Assembly: GCA_039029355.1 (NCBI GenBank)
Contig: JBCCGI010000042.1
Coordinates: 1 to 64,000, forward strand
DNA length: 64,000 bases
Direction: 5' to 3'
Source of the DNA: JBCCGI01 sp039029355
GTDB lineage: Bacteria; Planctomycetota; UBA1135; GCA-002686595
The translations under genes were made by a program, and so were the position numbers. Positions 25,614 through 33,637 of this stretch are shown here, in pieces (position 1 is the stretch's first letter; every line of letters begins with the position of its first letter). The notes under the pieces were generated by a model that worked only from the letters and a program-made list of their open reading frames with translations, did no database searches and was not told the DNA's origin.

Positions 25614-28046
25614 ATGATGCTTCGCGCCCTCGTCGTCTTCGGGATGCTTCACGTCGCCGGCACGGCTCAGGGTCAGCTCTGGGTCGTCGATCAGCAGGGA
25701 GGAGCCGACTTCGCCAAGATCGATCCAGCGATCGCGGCCGCCGCGGCGGGCGACGTCATCGTCGTGCGGTCCGGCGACTACGAGGCGTTCACGGTAGACC
25801 GCGGCGTGACGCTCGTCGCCGCCGAGGGCGAGCTGGTCACCATCGGCGACCATGAGGGATTCACCGTGTCCGGAGTCCCCGCCGGGGAGAGCGCGATCGT
25901 GCGCGGCCTCAGTATGGAAGACACGGTCGTGGTCGACGGCAACGCGGGGACCGTGTGGCTGGAGGACCTCGTCGCCGTGGGGGACTACGACCCGTCGGTC
26001 GGCCCGCGACCCGGCTTGCGGGTCGATGGCTCCGCCTCGGTTGTCGTCGTGCGTTGCGACTTCAGCGGGAGCGATTCGATCCCGGTGGGCATTCTGCAGG
26101 ACCCGGGCGCCGGGGCCGAGCTCACCGGCTCGTCCATGCACGCCTTCGACTCGGTGTTCCGCGGATTGGAGGGACACGGAGCCTTCTCCGGCTCCGGCGG
26201 CCACTCCGCCGCGGAGGGCGCTCCGGGCATCCGCGCCAGCTCGTCGTTCGTCTTCCTCGGCGGCTGCTTCTCCGACGCGGGCGACGGAGGCTATGGACAC
26301 GTCGGAACTCTGCCGTGCTTCCCGCCTGCAGACGGTGGGGTGGGGGTCGAGCTGACCGATTCGGAATCCGAGCTGTACACGCTCGATTCGCTGCTGGCCG
26401 GCGGCGTCGGCGGCGGCGTGATCCCGCCCTCGTTCTTCTGCCCCGAGATCGTGCCGGGAGACGACGGCGAGCCCGTCGGTGGGCTAGGGACCTTCAGCGC
26501 GCTGCCCGGAGATGCGCTCACGCTCATGACCCCGCACCAGGTCGCTCCCGGGCACGCGGTCCCGCTTGAGCTCGCGGGCGGCCCGCCGGGCGCGCCGGTG
26601 TTCGTCGGGCTCGGTGTCGGTCCGGCGCCGCTCTTCCTGGCGCCGCTCTTCGGGACGCTCTTCGTCGAGGGGCCCTACGAAGTCGTGTCGCTCGGCCTGC
26701 TCGACGGCGGCGGTGCCCTGAGCGCCAGCCTGCCCGCGAGCCCGGTCTCGGCGGGCGACGAGGCGGCGATGATGCACCTGCAGGCGGGCTATCTGAGCCC
26801 CTCGTTCGAGGTCGTGCTCGCGGCTCCGTCCGAAGTGACCGTGGCGGACCTGCCCGTCGAGCCCAAGAGCGTGTGGGTCGTCGCTTCGTCTGGGAGCGGC
26901 GCGTTCCTCACCTTCGCCGAGGCGCTCGCCGCGATCCAGCCGAGCGACACGCTCCTGGTGCGCGACGGGACGTACGACGGCTTCGACGTCAACTTCCCGG
27001 TCGCGATCGTCGCGGAGGAAGGCCACAACCCGGAGTTCAACGGCGCGATCACCATCCAGGGCATCCCCGCGGGCGAGGAGGTCCTGGTGCGCGGCCTGAG
27101 ACACGACGACGGAGGCGCGCTCGTGCTCAGCGACAACGAGGGCACCATCTGGCTCGAGGAGACGACGGTGCAGGGCTTCGGCGCAGGCTCCCAGCCCGCC
27201 ATGCTGGTGCAGGACTGCGCCCACGTTGTGCTCGCCGATTGCAGCGTCCGCGGCGAGTCGGGCTCCTCCACGGCCCTCGACGGCTACGCCGGCCTGGTCG
27301 CGCGCGACAGCGCTTTGAGCCTCTACGACACCTCGGTCACCGGCGGCGACGGGCAGGACTGGTCGGCGGCCCTCTCCAGCACCGTGGCGGGAGACGGCGG
27401 ACCGGCCGTGATCTTCGAGAACGTCTTCGCGGTCCTGGGAGGCGCCGAGGTCCGCGGCGGCGACGGCGGATCGGGCAAGAGCTCCGAGCTGCCCTGCATC
27501 GCGCCCGGCGATGGCGGAACGGCGCTGGTCCTGGCGATGTCCGGGAGCGACGTGCAGTACCTCGACTCGACCATCCTGGGCGGAGAGCCGGGTGTGGACT
27601 CGACCTCCGGCGGCTTCTGCACGGGCGCGACCGGTCTTCCGGGCGAGGACATCGAGGGCTTGGGAGCCGGGGGCACCCTGACGCAGCTCTCGGGCGAGGC
27701 CATCCTGACGGTGTCGACCACGTCGCCCGCGCGCGAGGGCCAGCCGATCGAGGTCGACCTGACGGGGCCGATCCTCGTGCCCGCGTTCCTGGCCTTCGGA
27801 GAGGCGCCGTTCGACCTGTTTCAACCGGCGCTGTCGGGGATCATCCTGGTCGAGCCGCCGTACCTCGTGCCCAAGCTCGGAGTCCTGAACGGGGTCGGCA
27901 AGCTGTCGACCGAGCTGTTCCTTCCCGACTTGCCCGCCGGCGTGCAGTCGAAGGTGTTCTTCGGCCAGGTCGGCTACCTGTCGGGCTCGTCGGCGGTCGT
28001 GCTCGGTGCTCCGACGGCGCTGCTGCAGCTTGACGCATCCTTCTAG
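25614..28046 (+). CDS. Secreted two-module beta-helix protein
   Basis: An 810-residue exported protein with signal peptide (MMLRALVVFGMLHVAGTAQG) and two tandem homologous modules. Module 1 covers about residues 20-417 and module 2 about 418-810. Each begins with a pectin-lyase-fold segment (LWVVDQQGGADFAKIDPAIAAAAAGDVIVVRSGDYEAF; VWVVASSGSGAFLTFAEALAAIQPSDTLLVRDGTYDGF), continues with short beta-helix strands and Gly/Asp-rich turns, and ends in the C-terminal module (MMHLQAGYLSP in the first; VFFGQVGYLSG in the second). The internal duplication explains its size relative to the one-module relative at 21185. GGGAGA lies upstream of the ATG pair. A broken copy of its 3' end lies just upstream. 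Ligand or enzyme activity unknown. Confidence 0.78.
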   Translation: MMLRALVVFGMLHVAGTAQGQLWVVDQQGGADFAKIDPAIAAAAAGDVIVVRSGDYEAFTVDRGVTLVAAEGELVTIGDHEGFTVSGVPAGESAIVRGLSMEDTVVVDGNAGTVWLEDLVAVGDYDPSVGPRPGLRVDGSASVVVVRCDFSGSDSIPVGILQDPGAGAELTGSSMHAFDSVFRGLEGHGAFSGSGGHSAAEGAPGIRASSSFVFLGGCFSDAGDGGYGHVGTLPCFPPADGGVGVELTDSESELYTLDSLLAGGVGGGVIPPSFFCPEIVPGDDGEPVGGLGTFSALPGDALTLMTPHQVAPGHAVPLELAGGPPGAPVFVGLGVGPAPLFLAPLFGTLFVEGPYEVVSLGLLDGGGALSASLPASPVSAGDEAAMMHLQAGYLSPSFEVVLAAPSEVTVADLPVEPKSVWVVASSGSGAFLTFAEALAAIQPSDTLLVRDGTYDGFDVNFPVAIVAEEGHNPEFNGAITIQGIPAGEEVLVRGLRHDDGGALVLSDNEGTIWLEETTVQGFGAGSQPAMLVQDCAHVVLADCSVRGESGSSTALDGYAGLVARDSALSLYDTSVTGGDGQDWSAALSSTVAGDGGPAVIFENVFAVLGGAEVRGGDGGSGKSSELPCIAPGDGGTALVLAMSGSDVQYLDSTILGGEPGVDSTSGGFCTGATGLPGEDIEGLGAGGTLTQLSGEAILTVSTTSPAREGQPIEVDLTGPILVPAFLAFGEAPFDLFQPALSGIILVEPPYLVPKLGVLNGVGKLSTELFLPDLPAGVQSKVFFGQVGYLSGSSAVVLGAPTALLQLDASF

Positions 28047-28088
28047 CGCTCGCTCCGTGCGGCCTCGGAGCGCGCTACTATTGAGGGG

Positions 28089-28682
28089 ATGCCCGGCCCC
28101 GACGGAACGCCGCCCGAGGACCTGAACGAGCTCCTCGCCGCTGCCCGGCGCGGGGATCGCGAGGCGCTCGACCGGCTCGCCCCGCGGGTCTACGGCGAGC
28201 TGCGCACGCTCGCCGACGGCCTGATGCGGCGCGAGCGCGCCGAGCACACGCTGCAGGCAACGGCGCTGGTCAACGAGGCGTGGATGCGGCTCGTGGGGCA
28301 GGATTCGGTGGGCTTCGAGCACCGCGCGCAGTTCTTCGCCACGGCGGGCACGGTCATGCGACGCATCCTGGTCGAGCACGCCCGCGCGCGGAAGGCCGAG
28401 AAGCGTGGCGGAGGGGCGGCGCGCGAGCCGCTCGACGAGATCGTGGCCAACCTGGAGGCCGGCGGCGGCGGCGACCTCCTGGCGCTGGAGGTCGCGCTCG
28501 AAGACCTCGCGCGGCTACATCCGCGGAAGGCGCGGCTGGTCGAGCTGCGCTTCTTTCTGGGACTTCCGATGCGGGAAGCGGCCGAGATTCTCGCGGTGTC
28601 CCTGCGAGAGGTCGAGCGCGACTGGACCATGACCCGGGCCTGGCTTGCGCAACGCCTCCAGGCCGATGGTCTGCTGCCGTGA
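28089..28682 (+). CDS. ECF-type sigma factor (planctomycete ECF / Sig-70_X6 type)
   Basis: A 197-residue sigma factor with the hallmark sequence of the planctomycete ECF family that pairs with kinases: LNELLAAARRGDREALDRL, HTLQATALVNEAWMRLVG, HRAQFFATAGTVMRRILVEHARARKAEKRGGG, LLALEVALEDLARLHPRKARLVELRFFLGLPMREAAEIL, then VERDWTMTRAWL as the recognition helix. No anti-sigma gene is present. Its stop codon overlaps the GTG start of a receptor-type Ser/Thr kinase (GTGA), so the two are translationally coupled, and the kinase is the probable regulator. Confidence 0.92.
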   Translation: MPGPDGTPPEDLNELLAAARRGDREALDRLAPRVYGELRTLADGLMRRERAEHTLQATALVNEAWMRLVGQDSVGFEHRAQFFATAGTVMRRILVEHARARKAEKRGGGAAREPLDEIVANLEAGGGGDLLALEVALEDLARLHPRKARLVELRFFLGLPMREAAEILAVSLREVERDWTMTRAWLAQRLQADGLLP

Positions 28683-31600
28683 CGATCCGCTCCGAAGCCG
28701 AAGCCTTCGAGCGCGCCGAAGCGCTGTTCCACGCGATCCTCGAACACCCCGAGGAGCGCGGCCCGCTGCTCACGCGCGCCGCGGCGGAGGATTCGGACCT
28801 GGCGGAGCGCGTCGCGGAGCTGCTCGACACGCACGCCGAGCTCGATGGGGGTTTCCTCGAGCCCGCGTCCGCGCCGGACCTGTCGGGCCACAGGATCGGG
28901 AGCTTCACCCTGTCGCGCGTGCTCGGCGCCGGCGGCATGGGCGTCGTCTACGAGGCCAAGCAGGAGAACCCGCGGCGCCGGGTGGCGCTGAAGGTGCTGC
29001 GCACGCTGCCCGGCTTCGAGCGCGACCTGCGGCGCTTCCGCTTCGAGGCGGAGGTGATGGCGCGCCTCGCGCACCCGGGCATCGCCCAGGTGTACGAGGC
29101 GGGCACGACCGAAGAGCCGGGGGGAGCGCTCGCCTGGTTCGCGATGGAGCTGGTCGAGGACGCGCGCGGCCTGATGACCTTCGCCGACGACGAGGGGCTC
29201 GACGTGACGGGCCGCCTGCGGCTCTTCGCCGAGCTGGCGCGCGCCGTGCAGTACGGGCATACGAACGGCGTCCTGCACCGCGACCTCAAGCCGGACAATG
29301 TGCTGGTCGACGCCGGTGGGCGCGTCCGGGTGATCGACTTCGGCGTGGCGCGAGCCGTTGGGCTCGCGACGGGGCAGAGCGCCGGCGACGCCACGCTCCT
29401 GACGCGCACCGGCGACGTGGTCGGGACGCTCAGCTACATGAGCCCGGAGCAGTGCGCCGGCGACGAGCCCGACATCCGCTCCGACGTCTACTCGTTGGGC
29501 GTGATGCTCTACGAGCTGCTCGCGCGCGTGCGGCCCTTCGACGCGCGCGAGGCGGGGGGGCGCACGCCGATCGCGCGGGCGCGCGAAACGCGCGAGGCGC
29601 CCCCTGCTCCGCCTTCCGCGCACCGGTCCGAGCTCGCGGGCGACCTCGATACGATCGTGATGACGGCGCTCGAGTTCGACCGGACGCACCGCTACGCGAC
29701 GGTCGACGCACTGCTCGAGGATCTGCGCCGCTTCCAGGCGCGCGAGCCGATCCTGGCGCGCCCGCCGGGCGCGGCCCGGACGGCGCTCCTCTTCGCGCGG
29801 CGTCACCGCGTCGTGCTGGCGTCGGTCGGCGTCGTCGCCTTGGCCCTGGTGGCCGCCACGCTGTTCGCCACGAACGCTGCGATCCAGGCCGAACGCGCGC
29901 GTGCGCAGCAGGAGCGTGAGGCCTACGTCGCCACCATCGCGGCTGCCGACGGCGCCCTGCGCAGCCACGACGCGAGCCTGGCGCAGCTGCAGTTGGAGCG
30001 CGCGCCGGAGCGCTACCGCGGCTGGGAGTGGGACTACCTGACGGCCGCCTCGGAGATGAGCCGCTTTGCGACCGACTGGCCAGGCGCGCTCGCGCTCGCG
30101 GGCGACGTCGCCGCCGGGCGGATCGCCTCCGGCGCGACCGGGACCGAGACGCTGCGGGTGTGGGACGTCGCGGACGGACGCGTGCTGCACACCCTGTCGC
30201 GGGATCACATGCTCGTGACGTGCTGTGCTCTCTCGCCCGACGGAGACGCGCTGGTCGTCGGCCGCAAGAACGGTGAGGTGATGCGCTTCGAGCTCTCCCC
30301 GGGCCGGCGCGACCTCTTCGGAGCCGAGGCGTGGTGCGCGCGCCTCACGCGCAACGAGGTGTGGGCCGTCGCCTGGTCGCCCACGCGGGACGAGGTCGTG
30401 GCGTCCTGGCTGACGGGCGAGGTGCGGCTGCTCGACGCGCGCGACGGAAGCGAGCTCGCGAGCTTCGCTCCGCACGACGGGCGCGCGTTCTCGTTGCTCT
30501 TCAGCCCCGACGGCGAGCGCGTCTATACCGGCGGTAGCTCGACCTCGCCCTTCGTGCGCGTCTTCGACCGCACGACGGGATCCGAGCTCGCGCGCGGCGC
30601 GGGGCACGAGAGCAACGTCGAGGACCTCGCGCTCTCCCCGGACGGCGAGACGCTCGTGTCGGCCTCGATGGACGGCACCGTGCGCGTGTGGGATGCCGCG
30701 GCGCTGGAGCCGCGCGCGGTGCTGCGCTCGCACGAAGCGGGCGTCAAGGTGGTCGCCTTCAGCCCCGACGGCAAGACCTTCGCCTCGGGTGCCCTCGACA
30801 ACACGATCCGGCTGTGGGATACGCACGACGCCTCTGAGCTGGCGTGCTTCATCGGCCACGCGAGCGGCATCCGCGTCCTGGGCTACCGCCCGGACGGCGA
30901 CCTGATCTCGCTCGACCGGAACTCGCTGCGGATGTGGAGCGTGGGCCCGCAAGGCATGGGCGAGCTCGTGGGGCTGCCGCGCGGCGCGAAGGACCTGGCG
31001 ATCCTCCCCGACGGCGGCCTCCTCGCCGTGTCGCGCCGCGGCGAGGTCGCGCGCTGGGATGCGAGCGGCGTTCTGGTGCAGGAGCCTGTGATCCGCAACC
31101 GCAAGTACATGCGCGGCGCCGAGGTCAACGAGGCCTACCGCTTCTCGCTCGACCGCAAGCGCATCTACGGCGTGCGCGACGACGGTGAGGTCGTCGTCCT
31201 CGACGCCGCGACGGGCGCCGCCACCTCTCTCTGCCGTCTCCCGCGCGTCTCCGCGGTCCTGGGCGTCGCAGCCGACGAGAGCTTCGTCGTGGTGGGGAGG
31301 CCCAACAGGGAGGTGCACATCATCCCGCTCGACGCGGTCGAGGCGCGGACCTCATGGCCTACCGGACGCGCCGTGAACGTGGCGCAGATACTGCTCGAGA
31401 CCGGAGACGAGAGCCTCCTGGTCGCCTACCAGGATGGGGTCCTGCAGCGGCGGGGGATCGACGGCGAGCTGCTCGCGGAGAGCCATCCAGGAGGCGTTCC
31501 GACCGCGCTCGCGACCTCGCGCAGCGGAGCGCGGATCGTGGTCGGCAGCTCGTCGTTCGTAAAGGTGCTCGACCGGGATCTGCGCGAGCTGGTGCACATG

Positions 31601-31849
31601 CGCGGACACTCGGGGTCGGTGACCGACATCGCGTTCTCGCCGGACGAGACACGGCTGGCGACGGCTTCGAACGACGGCACGGTGCGGCTCTGGGAGCCCG
31701 ACTGGGGCGTGCAGCTGCTCGTGCTGCGGGGGCACCCGATGCACGCCCAGTCGCTCGCGTGGAGCGCCGACGGTAGCCGCCTCGCGTCGGGGGGCGGCGA
31801 CTGGCTGCCCGAGGCGAGCCACGTGCTCCTCTGGGACACCGAGCGCTGA
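28679..31849 (+). CDS. Membrane-anchored Ser/Thr protein kinase with WD40 repeats
   Basis: A 1056-residue transmembrane kinase. The kinase domain spans about residues 75-350: glycine loop VLGAGGMGVVYEA (81-93), lysine in RVALKV (K105), catalytic HRDLKPDN (200-207), DFG (220-222), and VVGTLSYMSPEQ. A transmembrane helix lies at about 378-400 (VVLASVGVVALALVAATLF). The C-terminal 620 residues carry WD40-type repeats (LSPDGETLVSASMDGTVRVWD, FSPDGKTFASGALDNTIRLWD, FSPDETRLATASNDGTVRLWE), predicted outside the cytoplasm. The GTG at 28679 is chosen because it overlaps the sigma stop by four bases; the upstream in-frame sequence is the sigma gene read in another frame. Phosphorylation of the partner sigma factor is inference from known ECF/kinase pairs. 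Confidence 0.92.
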   Translation: MTIRSEAEAFERAEALFHAILEHPEERGPLLTRAAAEDSDLAERVAELLDTHAELDGGFLEPASAPDLSGHRIGSFTLSRVLGAGGMGVVYEAKQENPRRRVALKVLRTLPGFERDLRRFRFEAEVMARLAHPGIAQVYEAGTTEEPGGALAWFAMELVEDARGLMTFADDEGLDVTGRLRLFAELARAVQYGHTNGVLHRDLKPDNVLVDAGGRVRVIDFGVARAVGLATGQSAGDATLLTRTGDVVGTLSYMSPEQCAGDEPDIRSDVYSLGVMLYELLARVRPFDAREAGGRTPIARARETREAPPAPPSAHRSELAGDLDTIVMTALEFDRTHRYATVDALLEDLRRFQAREPILARPPGAARTALLFARRHRVVLASVGVVALALVAATLFATNAAIQAERARAQQEREAYVATIAAADGALRSHDASLAQLQLERAPERYRGWEWDYLTAASEMSRFATDWPGALALAGDVAAGRIASGATGTETLRVWDVADGRVLHTLSRDHMLVTCCALSPDGDALVVGRKNGEVMRFELSPGRRDLFGAEAWCARLTRNEVWAVAWSPTRDEVVASWLTGEVRLLDARDGSELASFAPHDGRAFSLLFSPDGERVYTGGSSTSPFVRVFDRTTGSELARGAGHESNVEDLALSPDGETLVSASMDGTVRVWDAAALEPRAVLRSHEAGVKVVAFSPDGKTFASGALDNTIRLWDTHDASELACFIGHASGIRVLGYRPDGDLISLDRNSLRMWSVGPQGMGELVGLPRGAKDLAILPDGGLLAVSRRGEVARWDASGVLVQEPVIRNRKYMRGAEVNEAYRFSLDRKRIYGVRDDGEVVVLDAATGAATSLCRLPRVSAVLGVAADESFVVVGRPNREVHIIPLDAVEARTSWPTGRAVNVAQILLETGDESLLVAYQDGVLQRRGIDGELLAESHPGGVPTALATSRSGARIVVGSSSFVKVLDRDLRELVHMRGHSGSVTDIAFSPDETRLATASNDGTVRLWEPDWGVQLLVLRGHPMHAQSLAWSADGSRLASGGGDWLPEASHVLLWDTER

Positions 31850-31866
31850 GCGGATCCTCGATCCGC
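31850..31866 (+). terminator. Short hairpin after kinase stop codon
   Basis: A perfect 7-bp stem (GCGGATC with GATCCGC, loop CTC) starts the base after the kinase stop and is followed by CAAATTGC. There is no T-run, so termination is possible but unproven. Confidence 0.4.
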
Positions 31867-31931
31867 CAAATTGCGAGATTCTTGGCGGGGCCGGCGGCGG
31901 CCGTGCGCGGGGAGCCGTGAAAGGACAACCA

Positions 31932-33464
31932 ATGCTCACCCGACTCCCCCTCCGCTCCCCGCTCCTCCCCGTTCTCGCCCTCTGTGCCGGCCCCGCCGCC
32001 GCCCAGCACGCCGAAATCGGCGATCACCGCCTCGATACCGAGCTGCAGCCGCTGGTCGGCGCCTCGAACCTGAGCTTCGGCGCCGACGTCGACGTCAGCG
32101 GCGACCTGGCCCTCATCGGCGTCGCCGGCGACTCGACCGCCGGCTCCTTCGAAGGGGCGGTCTCCGTGCGCTCACGCAACGTCGGCGGGCCGGGGGCCTG
32201 GGGGGAGACGATGACCCTGCTGCCCCCCGATCCGAGCTACAACAACGGTGCGTTCGGAGGCACCGTCGCGCTCTCGGGCAACCTCGCGCTCGTTACCTCG
32301 CGACAGTTCGAGTTCGACGGCTTCGATGGCGAGGTGCACTTCATGAACGCGTCCACCGGCGCGTTGACGGCGACCGTCCGCACGACCGACCCCGAGATCA
32401 ACTTCTTCGGGCGCGACACCGACACCGACGGCACGACGGTGATCATCGGGGCGGAGCGCTACGTCACCGGCCCGCCCTTCCAGCAGTTCGTCGGCAAGGC
32501 GTATCTCTACGACCCAACCGGCGTCCTCCAGCTCGTGCTGACGCCGTCCGACGGCGCGTCGAACTGGGCCTTTGCGACCGCGGTCGCCGTCGATGGGGCC
32601 TACGCGGTCGTCGGCGCCTACGGTGCGGATGCCTCGCAGGGGGCCGTCTACGTCTACGACACCGCCACCGGAGCCGAGCTCTACAAGCTGACCGCGTCGG
32701 ACGGCGCCGCCGGCGACGAGTTCGGCCGCGCGGTTGCCATCGAAGGGACGCGCGCGCTGATCGGCGCGCCGCGTAAGGGCTCCAACAACATCGGTGGGGC
32801 CTACCTCTTCGACCTGGCGACCGGCGCTGAGTTGACGATCTACGACGACGAGGGCTCCGCCCCCGCGGGTGCGGGCGTCGGCTGGAGCGTCGCGCTCGCC
32901 GGCGACCGCGCCTACGTCGGCGTGCCCTCCTCGCTCGGCTGGGTCGGCTTCGATCAGTACGTCGGGCGCATCTACGCCTTCGACCTGGACTACGGCTACG
33001 CCGTCCACTGGTACGACAACCCGGACTCGACCGACTTCAACCCCTCGGGGATGGGCTGGCAGCTCGCGGCCGACGGCGCCACGATGTTCGACGGCAACAG
33101 CGGGGCGTCCGGAGCGGTCGCCGGGCTGATCGAGGGGCGCGCCTACACCGCCGAGCGCCGCGACGCCGGCCTCGGCATCAGCGTCTCGTCCGCCGGCTCC
33201 TTGGATCCGGTGACCTTTACGACGCGCGGGGGTGCGCCCGGCGGGCTGGTCGGCACGGCGGTGGTCGCGATCGACGGCGTGCCCGTGGCCCCGATCCCGG
33301 TCCCCGGCTCGGTTGGGCTCCTGGATGGGAACGGCGAGAGCGTCTATCCCTTCGTCATCCCGATCGGCCTCGCCGGGACCACGACGCTGACGATGCAGTC
33401 GCTTGTGACCTCGAAGTCGGGTGCGTTCGCCTTCTCGAACACGCGCGACCTGAAGATCTTCTAG
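31932..33464 (+). CDS. Secreted FG-GAP-like repeat protein
   Basis: A 510-residue exported protein. The signal peptide (LPVLALCAGPAAAQ) is followed by seven propeller-like repeats with the pattern FGxxVDVSGDLALIGVAGDS, VAVDGAYAVVGAYGADASQGAVYVYDTATG and VAIEGTRALIGAPRKGSNNIGGAYLFD, a diverged FG-GAP type lacking most DxDxDG calcium loops. The last 100 residues resemble the shared C-terminal module (GLLDGNGESVYPFVI to TLTMQSLV). AAGGA lies 7 bases before the ATG at 31932, preferred over the GTG five codons earlier. It follows the ECF-kinase pair and could be a target of that signalling unit. Confidence 0.8.
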   Translation: MLTRLPLRSPLLPVLALCAGPAAAQHAEIGDHRLDTELQPLVGASNLSFGADVDVSGDLALIGVAGDSTAGSFEGAVSVRSRNVGGPGAWGETMTLLPPDPSYNNGAFGGTVALSGNLALVTSRQFEFDGFDGEVHFMNASTGALTATVRTTDPEINFFGRDTDTDGTTVIIGAERYVTGPPFQQFVGKAYLYDPTGVLQLVLTPSDGASNWAFATAVAVDGAYAVVGAYGADASQGAVYVYDTATGAELYKLTASDGAAGDEFGRAVAIEGTRALIGAPRKGSNNIGGAYLFDLATGAELTIYDDEGSAPAGAGVGWSVALAGDRAYVGVPSSLGWVGFDQYVGRIYAFDLDYGYAVHWYDNPDSTDFNPSGMGWQLAADGATMFDGNSGASGAVAGLIEGRAYTAERRDAGLGISVSSAGSLDPVTFTTRGGAPGGLVGTAVVAIDGVPVAPIPVPGSVGLLDGNGESVYPFVIPIGLAGTTTLTMQSLVTSKSGAFAFSNTRDLKIF

Positions 33465-33481
33465 CGGTCCGGGGGAGTGGG

Positions 33482-33509
33482 CCGGCCGGCCCATCGGCCG
33501 GTCCTCTTT
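33482..33509 (+). terminator. Hairpin with T-rich tail after FG-GAP gene
   Basis: A 7-bp stem (CCGGCCG with CGGCCGG, 6-base loop) is followed by TCCTCTTTC, 17 bases past the stop. A second, imperfect hairpin with a six-T loop (33589-33616, GCGAA with TTCGC) lies just before the next gene. The 173-base gap has no coding potential. Confidence 0.45.
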
Positions 33510-33637
33510 CGGTAGCCGACCGCCGCAGGCCGCGTGACCGCCACGCCCCGATCGGCCTGCGGAGTGCCGTAGAGGGCGGGAGCGGCGCGCGAAGCCCCTT
33601 TTTTCGGGTTGTTCGCAACGATCTCCGCCCGTGCGGA

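Noticed and set aside
28280..28678. Earlier in-frame start for the WD40 kinase
   Set aside because: The extra 133 residues are the sigma gene read in another frame; the GTG with GTGA overlap is the typical arrangement.
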